The translations under genes were made by a program, and so were the position numbers. Under the pieces are notes generated by a model. That model did not search any database and was not told the DNA's origin. It worked only from the letters and a program-made list of their open reading frames with translations. DNA of 50,452 nucleotides from Spongospora subterranea f. sp. subterranea (Eukaryota; Endomyxa: Phytomyxea; Phytomyxea; Plasmodiophorida): positions 1 through 50,452 of the forward strand of contig JAUGWO010000126.1 in assembly GCA_049724395.1 (NCBI GenBank), given 5' to 3'. Numbering within the stretch: position 1 is the first letter of the stretch; every line of letters starts with the position of its first letter. Shown here in pieces: positions 12,530 through 24,836 of the stretch.

Positions 12530-13870
12530 TGGTTTCCTTGATGGTCACCTGGAATGCCCTTCATGTTAACCTTTGATATCCATCTGGTGACGAGGTTAGC
12601 GTCGCCGGGATCGTTTTCGTAGTCGTCAGGAAACTCCTGTCGCGTTTCGTTGATAATGTTCCGCTTTATTCGAAGTTTCATGTTGATATTATAATCGGCG
12701 TCATCGGCGATCGTGGGTTCTTCCACCTCCAGATGATTGCCAGAGACGCTCGATCAATGATGTATGTGGATCAATACCCAATGCGACATGTTCGGGCTGA
12801 CCGATCAGAACGATATCGTCAGACAGGTCCTGTTCACTGATATAGCACTAGCGTCCCCGTAAAGTACGTGATTTGCCGGTCGACGTTGTCAACGTCAACT
12901 CCAGTTTGGCAGCGGCGACGATTGTGATTGGATTGTCTTGGACGCTGGTTCCGCCCGAAGTGGTGGATCATAGTATTTCACGCTGACAACTTCAGTCTCC
13001 TGAATTTTTCGTAGCATGCTGAGCGATAAAGTTGTACGAGAAGAACAGTTGTCGAGATCGTATCGCCATGAGTTATGTTTGCCGACGCGCACTGTTTGCG
13101 CGTCTGCTTTTAAACGTGGTGATGAGAATGATTGATTTCGTTTGGCATGAATACGCGACAGATCCGTCGTGAAACTCTGTTTTTTTGTCTTTGGAAGATT
13201 TGCGAGCGCCTTTGCAATTGCCTGTGCTTGCTGGTTGGACAAATCTGAACCCAATGATTTCCCTTGCAAACGAGACAGCCGCCGTCCGGTGGTGGTGGTT
13301 GGCATCGTCGGCTTGGAATCGATCGGTGTAAAATACTTGTGCTGTTGCTGCGCCTCTTCATAAGAATCAGGTCGAAGAGGAATCCCTCATCCTTATTCGC
13401 GGTCAAGGAATCCTGATCATATTGGATTACACTTTTTACCTCGGCACGTACTGGTTCGGGTCGGATCCCCTCGATCAGGTACTTGCACTTCATTTTTGAA
13501 TTGTGTTTCCCTTCGGCGTACGCCGTTTCGAGCGCAAACTCTCTATTGAGGCGGTCGAAACATGTGAACATATCAGGAACCCGCGATTCGATGTGTGTCG
13601 TTCGCAAATTCATTACTTTATCTCCGTCTTGTTCCTCTACTCCTCAAAGACCGCCTTGTCGTTGATAATTGAGCTAGTCTGAAGGGATTGAAGGTATATC
13701 AGATTATCAGAATCAGAGATTTCGTCATATGATTTTTTCAGTTTGAATTTACAAAGGGGTCGGAGTTCATCCTCATCGACCCGATTTTTGACGCTTATCG
13801 GGAGAATCACTTCGTTTATGGCGATTCCTCTGATCGTTGACGATGCGGCCATTCGTCGCATTGTCTCTCA
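12530..13870 (-). mobile_element. Gag-like fossil with zinc knuckle
   Basis: On the minus strand a stretch of about 165 residues (13613-13110) resembles a retroelement Gag. It has a helical, charged front with FDRLNREFALETAYAEG and LIEGIRPEPVRAEV, then a CCHC-like knuckle CLVCKGNHWVQIC at about 13235-13275, then an Arg/Gln-rich tail. Related pieces lie on either side, at 13861-13637 and at 13305-12895. The string NCSSRTTLSLSML in the latter could be a protease remnant. The element is broken and its family is uncertain; Ty3-like is most likely from the knuckle and layout. It runs in the same direction as the copia scrap just beyond it. Confidence 0.55.
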
Positions 13871-15877
13871 GAAACGTCGAACATTCGCTAGGAACAGGTC
13901 GGCCAGGAACGGCGCTTTTACTTGCGCGAATACGAGAGGTTGTGCCCTCCTGATCGCGTTCTGAATTGAATTATGCGGCGAAGATTGAAGCGTTAGAATC
14001 AGAGATTTGGTTGCCATTCAAAGGTTCGTCGTTATTATCGCCTCTGTTCTGGACAAAGCACAGCAGACGGAAACAAGTTCCTCGTCAGTGGCGGCAAATG
14101 CATCATTCACTCCAAAGAAATTCGCAAACCATCCGCCGGAAAATATTATCGCCATCTCACGGGAAACAGCAGACAATGTGTATCGATTGCCAACAATACC
14201 ACTGAACCATACTCACCCGTCCCTATACGCTCATCTCACCATGGAGGTGCCATATTCATGGCAAACACCCCACAACAGAGATGGCTACATCAATCACCGA
14301 CATATGAAGCGATTGGCAAATGGTCCCGAATGTGCAATTTCTTCCAAAATTGCCAAGAGCACCATTGTTGTCATGCAGCCCCATAACTACTTTGGGGTGG
14401 CGAGCTTGTTTTCTTGGACATCGAAGGGTCATTTCCCCAGATCTGGTCTTCCAGGAGGTTTCTACTACACTGCCACATTTATGAAATCACTATTCGCGAC
14501 GACAATTTTTCTACCAGGGAAATCAGACCACTCGGCGGCCCTTCACCTATTCAGCAGCGAAATTTTTCGGCAAGGTGGAAGAGGCACTCGTAATTCGCCG
14601 CTTCAAAGTGACAACGACGGTGTTGACTGCTCTGTTGAATCAATCGGATAGCACAAGACAAACAAACTTCATCGTCAGATTGCAGCGGATCCTTAGAACG
14701 CCTGAATCGATCAATACTTGAAATGGCACAACAACATTCTTGAAGATGTGGAAAACCCGAGTGCTAAAATGCCATCCGAATCTGCGAATTTGTATTGCCT
14801 TTGCTTGAGCGTGTTGGCCGCACGCCTCGCAATGATGATTTCTGCGAATTTATCCTCTCGCTTGGACGAGCTTACAACGGGGAATTTCTGCAGAATCGAG
14901 AATTTGATAAAACACGTCTCAATCGGAATACACTCCAGTCCGTTATCGCACAGATCGTGGAAAATTCCCAATTGTTGGACAATGTTCCATCCCGTAGTTC
15001 AATTCAATTCCCACACAGGTGTCATCTTCGCAAGATGCCCAATGAATCGTGATGACGACGCTATTCAACGAGGAGCCATCGCTTCGAAAGCTGCAGATTA
15101 AGCACATGGTAGGAACGGAATGGAGCATGGTCCGAACGTCGACATTTGCAGCGGGATCTGCTTGACGCGATCGTCCAGAAATTTGTACCGGTCTTCGTCG
15201 TCGGATTGTTTTCTAGCTGAATTGCAGTTGTCAAAAAGTGGATGGTCGAGGCTTCACGCAATCGTAAAAATTATGTAAGCGACACAAGCCTTCTACAATA
15301 GCCTTAATCCGCAGATCTCGAAGCGATGGCTCCTCATTAACTAATTCGACATCTCATTGTACCGTGCATGATCGGTGTGTGGATTGCATCAAACAGGATT
15401 GAACCCAATGACAAGCGAATGTTCGCGAATTCAGTATACTTAGCAAATTTCAGACAATTTATTCTGAAGTTGTTGTAATCGGGGGAAGAATGAATGAAAA
15501 ACTAGTTGTGCGGGTCTGTTTGCCGTTATTTTCCATACAGTATATGTAGCAGTTGTTGTCGGATACATTCACAACAAATAATCCCCAACGCTTCGCATTT
15601 TTAAACCAACAAACAAATTCCAAACATGCAATCGGCGAGAATAGCAATTGTTGGCAACACCAGCAGTCGATTACTGGATCTGGTGACGGAGATGGCGATG
15701 GCGGATTGGCGGTCCATCTCTGACTGGTCGGCACCGAGGGTTGCGCCACTCTATCGCCGGTCCCCACCAATTGTAACGATGACCACGGGGATACAGTACA
15801 CACAAGTAGAGGGGCGACTGAGATTGGCCCCGCTCTCAGTCTCACCCCATCGGGACCCCAAACTCGGATAACGCTAC
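13871..15877. other. Unrecognised 2-kb stretch
   Basis: Open frames exist here (plus strand 14007-14651, about 214 codons, and 14795-15052), but none matches a family I recognise. Frames on both strands overlap without a clear winner. Splice-like signals do not join them into a sensible protein. The stretch may be eroded transposon or an unknown gene. It also contains a short inverted repeat at 15067-15338. Confidence 0.4.
15067..15338. repeat. Short inverted repeat, 36-bp arms
   Basis: Arms 15067-15102 and 15303-15338 are inverted copies sharing GGAGCCATCGCTTCGA, differing at a few positions, with a 200-bp spacer. It is the smallest of the inverted duplications in this window. Confidence 0.7.
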
Positions 15878-15905
15878 AACACCACAACACAGCTGTTGTG
15901 GTGTT
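15878..15905. repeat. Perfect 12-bp hairpin in RBBP4-like leader
   Basis: AACACCACAACA (15878-15889) and TGTTGTGGTGTT (15894-15905) are perfect inverted copies around a 4-nt loop, CAGC. The hairpin ends 34 bases before the proposed ATG at 15940, so it lies in the promoter or 5' leader. It could be a protein-binding palindrome or an RNA stem; the sequence alone does not decide. Confidence 0.65.
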
Positions 15906-15939
15906 ACAGGTTGTTACCCAAGTCATTGCCGTCACCGAC

Positions 15940-17232
15940 ATGAGTGGGGACGGTGACCGTCCCGGGGCTCCCGCCGTCGTACCCGACCATGTCATCCGGA
16001 GGGAGTACAAGGTCTGGCGAGCGGCGGCCCCGTTCCTCTACGAGCTCGTCCTGTATCAGGGCCTGATCTGGCCCAGCTCCTCCGTGCAATGGATTCGCTC
16101 GTCATCCCCGGTCCCGATCGTCGAGAATTCGGGCCAAACTGTCACACAGCAAGTGCTCATTGGGTCATCCACGTCGGGCGCCGACCAAGCCCATCTCATG
16201 CTAATGGAGGTGCAGATGCCGCCATCGTACTGCCCGGCCGTTCGCCGAGATATCAGTGGGGCCCATTCCTCGGTCACCAGCACAGCTGGTAAAATCCGGA
16301 CCCAATCTGCTTGGCCATCTTACAGTGATATTCGCCGCATCAGATTGGTTCGGGGCGTTCCGCGATCTCTCGCCGCCTGCATAGGAGACTCCGATCCCTT
16401 AGTGTCAATATACGATATCGGGACCCCGTCGTCGTCGCCAATTCCAGGTAGGCAGAGCCCAGCTGTCCCTCCTGAAGCCAGGCGTTGCGCCAGGCTGGTC
16501 GCCCTCGGTGGCCAGACCGCCGAATCCTGGGGATTATCGTGCTCGACTCTGCAGTCGGGTCATGTCGCCGCCGGATCAATGGACACGATCGTCTCGGTCT
16601 GGGATGTGCAAGCGTGTCCCGATCAGTCGACCGGTCACGTCCCCGCCCTGATCCGATTACAAAGACACACCGCCCCGGTCATGGACGTCCATTTCAGCAC
16701 CAAACAAACTCAATTGTTATCGTCCGCCTCCGACGATAAATTCGCATACGTCTGGGATTTACGATCGCCCGATGATCCCACCCCAATTCAACACGATTGC
16801 CAAGTCACCTGCGTCGAATGGTCGCCGTTCGACAATCACGTCTTGGCGACCGGTGGAACCAACGGCGTCCTCAATATCTGGGACATCAGAAACCCGTCAA
16901 CGTCCGTTCACAGTCTACATGGCGCCAAAGGGGGCCCATTCGACATGACCAAAGTGTCGTGGGCGCCGTTCCAGCGCGATATCATCGCCACCTCGGGCAG
17001 CAATCGGCGCGCCTTCATCTGGGACTTGGCCCGAGCGGGCATGGCGCAATCGGACGAGGACGCGGCCGAAGGCCCTCCCGAGCTGGCGTTCATTCACGGC
17101 GGGCACACGTCCACAATCAACGAGTTCGACTGGTCGTCCGACTGTCCATGGACGATCGCATCTGTCTCCGATAATAATATTCTGGAAGTTTGGCAGATTA
17201 GTGAGACATTAAGAACTCCTCCGTCTATATAA
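15940..17232 (+). CDS. RBBP4/MSI1-type WD40 histone chaperone
   Basis: This is a 430-aa WD40 propeller of the RBBP4/RBBP7/MSI1 family, close to the ~425 aa of human RBBP4. Family members carry histones H3-H4 into CAF-1, HDAC and Polycomb complexes in the nucleus. The N-terminal histone-binding helix is visible (HVIRREYKVWRAAAPFLYE, about residues 21-39). Clear WD repeats include DKFAYVWDLRS, GVLNIWDIRNP and RRAFIWDLARAG. The signature H4-binding loop DEDAAEGPPELAFIHGGHT is nearly as in RBBP4, and NNILEVWQISE closes the propeller. The middle (about residues 100-190) is diverged from the family. The start is the first ATG in the frame. The gene has no introns, unlike its neighbours, so a processed copy is possible, but the frame is intact. 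It could equally be the only MSI1 of this organism. Confidence 0.92.
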   Translation: MSGDGDRPGAPAVVPDHVIRREYKVWRAAAPFLYELVLYQGLIWPSSSVQWIRSSSPVPIVENSGQTVTQQVLIGSSTSGADQAHLMLMEVQMPPSYCPAVRRDISGAHSSVTSTAGKIRTQSAWPSYSDIRRIRLVRGVPRSLAACIGDSDPLVSIYDIGTPSSSPIPGRQSPAVPPEARRCARLVALGGQTAESWGLSCSTLQSGHVAAGSMDTIVSVWDVQACPDQSTGHVPALIRLQRHTAPVMDVHFSTKQTQLLSSASDDKFAYVWDLRSPDDPTPIQHDCQVTCVEWSPFDNHVLATGGTNGVLNIWDIRNPSTSVHSLHGAKGGPFDMTKVSWAPFQRDIIATSGSNRRAFIWDLARAGMAQSDEDAAEGPPELAFIHGGHTSTINEFDWSSDCPWTIASVSDNNILEVWQISETLRTPPSI

Positions 17233-18199
17233 AACAACGCGTCGAATTGGTGTGTTTTTCTGCAATAGGATCTCAATTTGCGTAATTTTAAGAAGGCGGT
17301 CCGGCTACACACGGCCGTCGATTGGCACATGATCTTATCCCACCAGAACGCCAACAATCATTGATCTATTTGGGTAATGTTGTCCAAATTGTGCTATTGT
17401 CATCTACTGTATCACCTACAGAATAATGAGTGGATTTCACAGCCGAATCAGATTTCGACAGTTCGAAATCCAGTCCAACTGTGGTGCCCACCAGAAATTC
17501 CTTCCCAGAAGCAAAATGGGCCAATCAGGGCAAGAGCGTGACAGGAATCGGATAGATCACCTTTATCGTGTGCAATAGCTCGTGCCGAAAATAACCGATA
17601 GGTTATACGGGATCAGTTCACCCGAGAGAATAGCGATAAATTTTAATCAACTACCAGATCAACCAGGTTTTGACGTCGGAAAGTACACAATCAACAATTG
17701 GACCCGATTCATCATCAGATTTGGTGACAAAGTCACCGTTTGTGTGATGTTTTTATGGGGGAGGGGCGAAAATATGAATTTGATGTCGTTTTTCAGCGGA
17801 TTATTTTCATTGTGGTTCTTCGTTCCCATTCGTTATCGCGTTGGTCGTCGTCGGATCCGTTGACCACAACACGGCGATCTGTATTGGTCCTTGTTGGTTT
17901 CACGAGCCAACGCCCCAAATCAAGCTGTGTATCGCCCAGTGTGTTGTAATTCAACAGCCCATTCCCATATCCGCCAGATAATCTACGGCACCGACAGCAC
18001 AATCCACATTTGCCCTCGAACGCGATCGTATTTCTCTCATCTCGAAACGGGCCCGATATCGGATTCGTCCTCCAATCCCCGAACGAGTTCCCGACCAGAC
18101 GGGGTCGGCGATGGCGAAAAGATCTTCAGGTTTTGTGGAAATATCTGGCTGGTTTCATTTGGACGGGGGGGGGGGCGATATCTTTGGGGCCATACCGCC
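17233..18199. other. Intergenic region between RBBP4-like and WDR49-like genes
   Basis: No gene is recognised. This stretch should hold the 3' end of the RBBP4-like gene and the promoter of the next one. A run of G lies just upstream of the next start codon, near 18166-18176. A short open frame at 17582-17863 matches nothing I know. Confidence 0.5.
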
Positions 18200-21100
18200 A
18201 TGGCGACGGATTCGTACGAGGCCATGGGGCAGCGCCTGCGATCGGCGTTGATCGCCAAACCCGGCGTCGATCTGCACTCCGACTTCTTCGACGCCACGTT
18301 CGCCCTGTCGGAGCTGGAGACGATCTGGCTGAACGAACCGATCGGCCTTGGCCAGGTCCAGTTCTGCGATCTGCTGTCCAACGCCCTCCTCATCGACCGC
18401 CACCAAATCAACATCATGTTCGAGAAGGTTGATCGGCCCGCTCTCCCCCATTTGTTTCCCCCTTCGATCTCTAACGATATCTGTGTCAGATCGACGCCAA
18501 TTTCGACGGTCGGTTGTTCCGGTTGAATCGGTGTGGCGCCATCAACGCTGATGGTGTTTTTGGACAATAGGGACGATATCCTGGGATGAATTCATCAGTT
18601 ATTTGGCCAGGGTGAACACGATCAGACGATCTCGGGGGGAGTGGGCGTTTCGGTGATTGATTGGTTGTGGTGTGTCAGGCGGCGTGGAACAACTGGCTGT
18701 TCGTCAACAATCAATCGCGGGATCTGCTGTCGGAAGGTCGTGTGGCCGGGACCCAACACGGCCGTCGACAGGCCATGATCAACGCGCTCTACCCGATCCC
18801 CAATCGGAAAGTGATTGCCCTCTGGTCTCAACCCATCACCGCCATCGCCAACACGTCGTTTGGATTTTCCTCGTTTTCGACGAACGTTTCCTTTGTGGAT
18901 TTTTATGTGTCGTCGTCGTCGTCTATGAACGCGACACCCGTTCTGAATCGGGGTTTGTGTGTGTTTTTATTCGGATGCAGTTCCGACAATACGGTGAAGA
19001 TATTCGGGACGAGAACTCGAACGTATGTCGGGATTACCTGCCGATGATGGGTCGGCAATCGGCCCCGGTCGTCAACCTAATTGCTTCGCCCAATCTGGTC
19101 GCCGCCGCCGAACGCCCGGCCCTCGTTCCCCATCATCGCCATCCCACTCCACTACAATCGCGCCCATCCCCCCGTCCCCCCGACTTCAACTTCGCCGATC
19201 ACGTACGAACAGATCACTCAACAACAATGTTTCTGGGAAACAATTTTACCAAATTGACGTTCCAGTGCGATTTTTCGAAAATCGACAAAGATGGAAATGG
19301 TGAAAAATCGTTCTGATGTTCGTGGTTGTAGTTGGACGAAGGGATGAACAGTCGGCACACGATCGCCCCGACCTGCTGTCAATACATTCAGGAGAGCGAT
19401 CAGATCATGATCGGGGCCCAAGATCAGCACATCGCCGTGTTCGCCCGCGCCACCAACGCCGATCGTCGCCATCGATCCCGTGTGGCGATCGCCCACCGAA
19501 CGCCATCCGCGTCGTCCTATCGTTGCCATCTCCAATACCGCCTGCGCTCGGTCCCGTCGTCGCTGTTCGTGGCCGACGCCACCGCCACGCCGATCGACGC
19601 CGCCGCCGCCCCGCTGCTCTACGTCGGCGACGTCGCTGGGTTCTACTCGATCGTCGATCGCAACGCCCATCGGATCGTGTCCCGTGTTCAGGTCCAGAAT
19701 CGCGAGTCGATCACGCGATTGCGATTGATTCCCAAAGTGGGTTTGGCGACCGCTGGATTAGGTCGGACCGTCCAATCGCTCAACAAAACATAATCACCAA
19801 TATTAATTTCGGGTTCGGACAACGGGTTTCGCGTTTGTTCTGGCGATTCGCCCTCTGCGATCGCAATCTGATATTTTGATCGCGACAGACGGTCGTGTCC
19901 ATTTGTCGGATCTGGTCAAGGGTCAGGTCCATCATAGCCTGATCGGCCATAAACGGGGAATATTCGGAATGGTCAGTGCCCGCCCTCCCAACACGACCAC
20001 ACCTTCTCCTTCTCGAACCGTTCCCAATTCGTTGTCAAATCCAGAGATTCCTCGCTGGAAATCGCAATTCAGTCTATCTCGTTTGAACAAATGTTTTTTT
20101 TTTGTTTTTTTGAGAACGTTCTTCCCAGTTTTTGATCTTCGGGTTTTGCGGGTGAACTCATTCAGGGAAATTGTTAGGAGTATCTGCCGTCGACACGAAT
20201 GATCATGACGCTCGGGTACGATGGGCGAATCCTGGGATGGGATCCGTACATCGCCGCGCCCATCGCCCGCCTGCGTGGACAACACCCGACCGTGATCGCC
20301 ATCCAACAGAACGAGGACGACAATCAGCTGATCACGGTCGCCAACGACAAACGCATTCGGGTCTAGTGAGTGGCGCTGGTCGTTTGCCCTGTTCTGTACT
20401 GGTTCTGGCCCAGCGTTCCTGACATGTAGTGTTTGTGTTTTTCGTTGATTGGAATTAGCGACGTGAGGACCTGGTCGTGTATTCAAACACTATTGGAATC
20501 GAAGGTGAATCACAAACACACGATCATCACCACAGATCGATCGAGTTTCAAACGTCCCTTCGCTGAATTCATTCCCTGTGGTCAAATGTTTCTGGCAAAT
20601 TCGATATATTTCACCGATGGAAAACGTTGAGCGATCCGATTTCGGAGAAACAACTTTTTGGGTTTTCCGAGATAGTTTCTCGATGTCCGTTCAACCGCGA
20701 GATCTGGTTCTGTTCGTGTTGGAAATTCGAATTTGACGAATGGAGATGGTGGTCAGGTCCACACGCCCCTCGATCAGTTCACGTCGGCCGCGTTCGATCG
20801 GTCGGAGAAGCAGCTGATCACGGGCGGATCCCATCTTCGTCTGTGGCACGTCACCAATTCGGAGGGACAGCCCAAGGTAATCACCTTCGCCGCAAACCCA
20901 GATCACCAACACCATCAACCGGTCTCGCCGGAAACCGTTTCATTCCGAAACGACGATTGTCAGAAAAATCAGCAAAACACAATCACACGATCGTTTTGGA
21001 TTTGTCGTTCGTCGCTCTCTTGATTAGATCGGGTCTTTGAACGAAGCAACAACATCAGATCGTTTCGTTATGAAATTCCACGAGCGATTTCGACAGGAAA

Positions 21101-24100
21101 AAACAAGAACTTCAATTCGACAAAATTTTCGATTTTCTAAAGTATTTCTCGAGCTCCTGAACGGAACAACGTTGACCTCGTTTTTCCCTCTGGTTGTTTT
21201 ATCCCAAATAATGGTGTGTTGATGGAGGTCTGCGATGACGACGATAAAGGACGGCGAGTGGGGCGGGTGTCGGTCCTACACGCCCATCAATCGCTGATCG
21301 TGTCGGTCCAGTTCGCGCCCCTGTTCGGGCTGGTGATCTCGGTCGGCGTCGATCAGCTCGTCAATCTCTGGGACATCAATACGGGTCGTCGCGTCAATCA
21401 GTTCAAAGCCTCCAATGACAGGTTAATCGCCCTCATTTTCATCGAGTTTTACCACAAAATACAGAAAGTATTTTCCTCAATTTCATTGAATTTTTCGGGA
21501 AAACACAAAGTATTTTCACCGAATTCCTTCTCCTTTTTCTGCTGTTTTCTCAATGATTGTTTTCCAATATCGTCAATGGTTTTCGTTGAGGGTGTTGAAC
21601 TGCCGTTGATTCGGTCGAAAACCAAACCACTGCTCTGAACGATGTGCTGTGGTGGGCGATATCAGTTCGGGCGGGAAATCGCTGCGATCGGTGATCCGAA
21701 CGGCCACGATCGATCGTCGTGGGAAGCGCCTGTTGACCGGGACCGCATCCAGCCAGATCTATTGCTGGAACTATCGTCAGTCCCCACACCCGTTTTCCAC
21801 AAAAAAACAACATTTTCGCCAATTCCACAAAACCGCAATTTCCCAAAATCAACGTCAAATTTAATTTTTTTCTTTTTGTGTTTGTTGGTCGCGATGGTAT
21901 CGTTGGTCTTGTCGATGGTGAATGAAACCAATTGTGATGCAGATAACGGGGCGCTGCTCCGTTCATGGGCGGGTCTGGGCGGTCTATCGCCGAGCGATCT
22001 GGCCGAGATCTCCCATCTGCGCTATACCAGCCCGTCGTTCAACTACCCGATCGTGGGTCTGTCCCAGACCACGAACTCCATTATCTGGTGGAGCGAAGCG
22101 CTCGAAACCGATGTCGGGGCGTCCAAATACAGCACTCCCCTCTCCGCTCGATCTCAATCCAATTTTTTTAATGATCTCATATTTTGTTTATCTGGGAATC
22201 GTCAGAAATCGGGAACGTTTTTACGATGAACTTCGATTTCGACACTATCGTTATTTCATCACATTGACAATTTCTGGAATTCAAATTTATCAGCAGCCGA
22301 AGTTCAACGTAATTGTGTCGTCGTTGATCTCTGATCGGGAATCGGTTGGGATCTCTGAGGGGGTCGTGGTCGGTGTCGCGTTTCGGGTGTTGATCTGTTG
22401 TTGTTCAGGCGACGAAGCCGGTCGTGTGTCGGATATCGGAGGCGGTTCAGGGGCGGTTGCTGTGTCTGGATTGTGACGACACGATGGTCTGTGGCGGTTC
22501 CAGCTCAGGATTGGTCGGTGATCGTGTCGTGTTGGCCCATCCACCGCACCCAACACCACCCTTCCCCTTCCCCGATTGTCGCAGGTTCTGATCTGGTCCC
22601 CATCTCAGCCCACTCGTATCAACAAAACAATTCAGGTCCTCGACAGCACAATATCATCTCCATCGTTCGACACGTTTTCAGAAACATTCCGCGATTCGAT
22701 TGGTTATCGATTTGACAATGTTCACAAACATTGTGCGATTTGATTCATTGTTGATTTTTTGATGATTTTCACTGATTTGAGTCGTTTATTGATTTTTTGG
22801 CGATTTTCACAAAAAAGCGTTGTGCAATTCGATTGGTTATTGATATTGTGTTGTTCTTGATTAGGTGTCGGGCGGTGATAACGGGATCTCGTGTCTGTCG
22901 TGTATCGGGAACGAGCGGGTGATCTGTGGAACGAGCGACGGATCCCTGTACCTGATCAACGGCCTGATCGTGACTCCATTAACCCCCGCTCCCCTATTCC
23001 ACGAGCTTATCCTATGGTAATCGCCACAAAACACACAAAAGACCAACACAAAAACATCCCACCTCAAACAACACTTTATTCCTCTCTAAAACTGGTCAAT
23101 CTTCATCCACATCGATATACTTTGCGAGTTTCATATCTCACCATTGACCGACTTCTCATCGAAAAACGCTTTCGCGAAAACACGAAAAACCACGTAACGT
23201 TCCCAGGTTTCTGCATTGAAAACCAACAATTGCTAATTGGGGACGAGATCAAATGTTGTCAATCGGATCGGAAAGGAAAAATATCGGCGATTGAACTGTG
23301 TTTGTGTGGTCGTCTCGGCTGTTCAGCATCGTGTACGCGGACGATATCGACAGCGCCATGGTCTGCGACTACCTGAAGACGGCCAAGATCGTCCGCTTGG
23401 GGGACGGGGCGATGGTCGCCTCGTTCGAGCCCAACGCCCGCAGCAATATCAGCTCGGCCACCAGCTGTCCTCAGAAACAGGTCCATCGTTCGTCGCCTTT
23501 TTTACCAAAACACATTTCCCCATTTTGCGCTGATCGACGCGTTTCCGTTGATTTTCCCAAAACAATAATCCGGGGCGAAATCAGTCGGTTTGAGGGATAT
23601 TTTGAGTGCGCTGGTTGTTATTGTGATGATGTTTTCTGTGATAATGTGGAAGATCATTCATTGAATTTCGCGATGGGGCTCTCACAGTGTTTTCTGATCG
23701 GATCCGACAACGGCGATCTATCGGTCTGGTCCTATTCCGGCCATTTACTGGCCAGGTTCAACCAGCTCGATCGGTGGCCCTCGATCCTCGGTCCATCGCC
23801 GTCCTCGGTTGTTGCCGCTCCCGTATCGTCACCGCCCAGCGTTGTCGCCGTCACCGTAATGCGTTGGCGTTGGCGAATACGCCCAGGGAATCTCAATGGG
23901 TTTTATCTGAATAGAGGGCGACACCGAATGTGAATCGTCGCTCATACGCTGAATCTAATCCATTATATCTGCCAAGTACTCTATTGCCAAGAGGTATTTA
24001 CCACAAACACAAAATCAACAAACTTTTGGCAGTTTGAGGAATTCTGAAAAATGTTCAGATAACTCGGTGGAGAATTTTTTTTGGTGTAATTTTTTGTGTT

Positions 24101-24836
24101 TTGGGGGTTCGAGGAAGGAGTGATTTGATTGATCCAATGGTGGATGATGATCAGGGCTCCGTACTCGGGAGGACGAATTGGCTGGGCTGTTGGCCAGACG
24201 GAACGATAATGCCCTGGCGCCATCCAACACCGACCTCCTGCTGTCCAGCGCGCAACACCTTAAACAGCTCATGAAGGAATATACAGCCGTATGCACAATT
24301 CCATCCATGGATTTTTGCTGTTTGTTTTCGCTCAAAACACTCTCCCCCGACCCTCAGTCCCCTTCTCGCTCAAACACGGAACGGTTCCGATTGTTTTCAT
24401 AAAAATCGAACCCGAGTTTGCTGTCGAGAAATGAACGGGAATTGCTGATGAGTTGTTTGTTGTTGATTGTAAACTGTAGAGCGAGGATGAAATAGGTCGT
24501 GAGCGACATCGTCAGTCCCAAATCGCCAAATTCGCCACTCGTCAGCCGATGTCGTCAGATCATCCGGCGTTGGCGTTGCCCCCGAAACCGCCATCCACCA
24601 CGTCGGCCCGACGATCGGACCCGGCTCCTCCAGCTGGATTGGTCGATGTTCCACCGACACCCCCCTCAACCATGGCGCCATCGGTCCCGCCCATTCCCAG
24701 AATCGCGTCCATTACGCGAAAGCATCGATCTCCGACCAGCCGGATATCAATCCAAACAGCACCTCCGACACGACGTCGTCCAAAAACGGAACGTGCTCGT
24801 CCGTATAAACCGGTCCCGTTGAACCCGATTTTGTAA
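18200..24836 (+). CDS. EF-hand plus WD40 protein, WDR49/WDR64 type
   Basis: This is a 19-exon gene for a 951-aa protein of the WDR49/WDR64 family, which is linked to motile cilia. Exons: 18200-18427, 18490-18508, 18571-18611, 18679-18854, 18981-19026, 19332-19761, 19889-19971, 20178-20365, 20459-20504, 20757-20876, 21228-21421, 21666-21775, 21943-22112, 22409-22513, 22865-23016, 23327-23480, 23688-23790, 24155-24288 and 24480-24836. All introns are GT-AG and every junction keeps phase. The protein opens with an EF-hand whose loop DANFDGTISWDE has the calcium-binding positions. WD repeats follow: TAGLDGRVHLSDL, YDGRILGWDPYIAAPIARL, NDKRIRVYDVRTWSCIQTLL, GVDQLVNLWDINTGR and GSDNGDLSVWSYSGHLLARF. 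A helical stretch and a Pro/Arg-rich tail end it. The order matches WDR49/WDR64, and the length suits the family (about 1000 aa). Exons near 18612-19331 and 23790 are the least certain. Confidence 0.85.

Noticed and set aside
15459-16010. 183-codon minus-strand frame across the RBBP4-like start
   Set aside because: It is antisense to the start of a clear WD40 gene and its leader, and its composition (Ser/Pro/Arg runs) is what a shadow frame of TCG-rich DNA gives.
18037-18567. 176-codon minus-strand frame opposite the EF-hand exons
   Set aside because: The plus strand carries EF-hand exons with consistent splice phases; the opposite frame has no recognisable domain.
19218-19670. 150-codon minus-strand frame rich in Arg and Gly
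   Set aside because: It is antisense to exon 6 of the WDR49-like gene and low in complexity; treated as a shadow.
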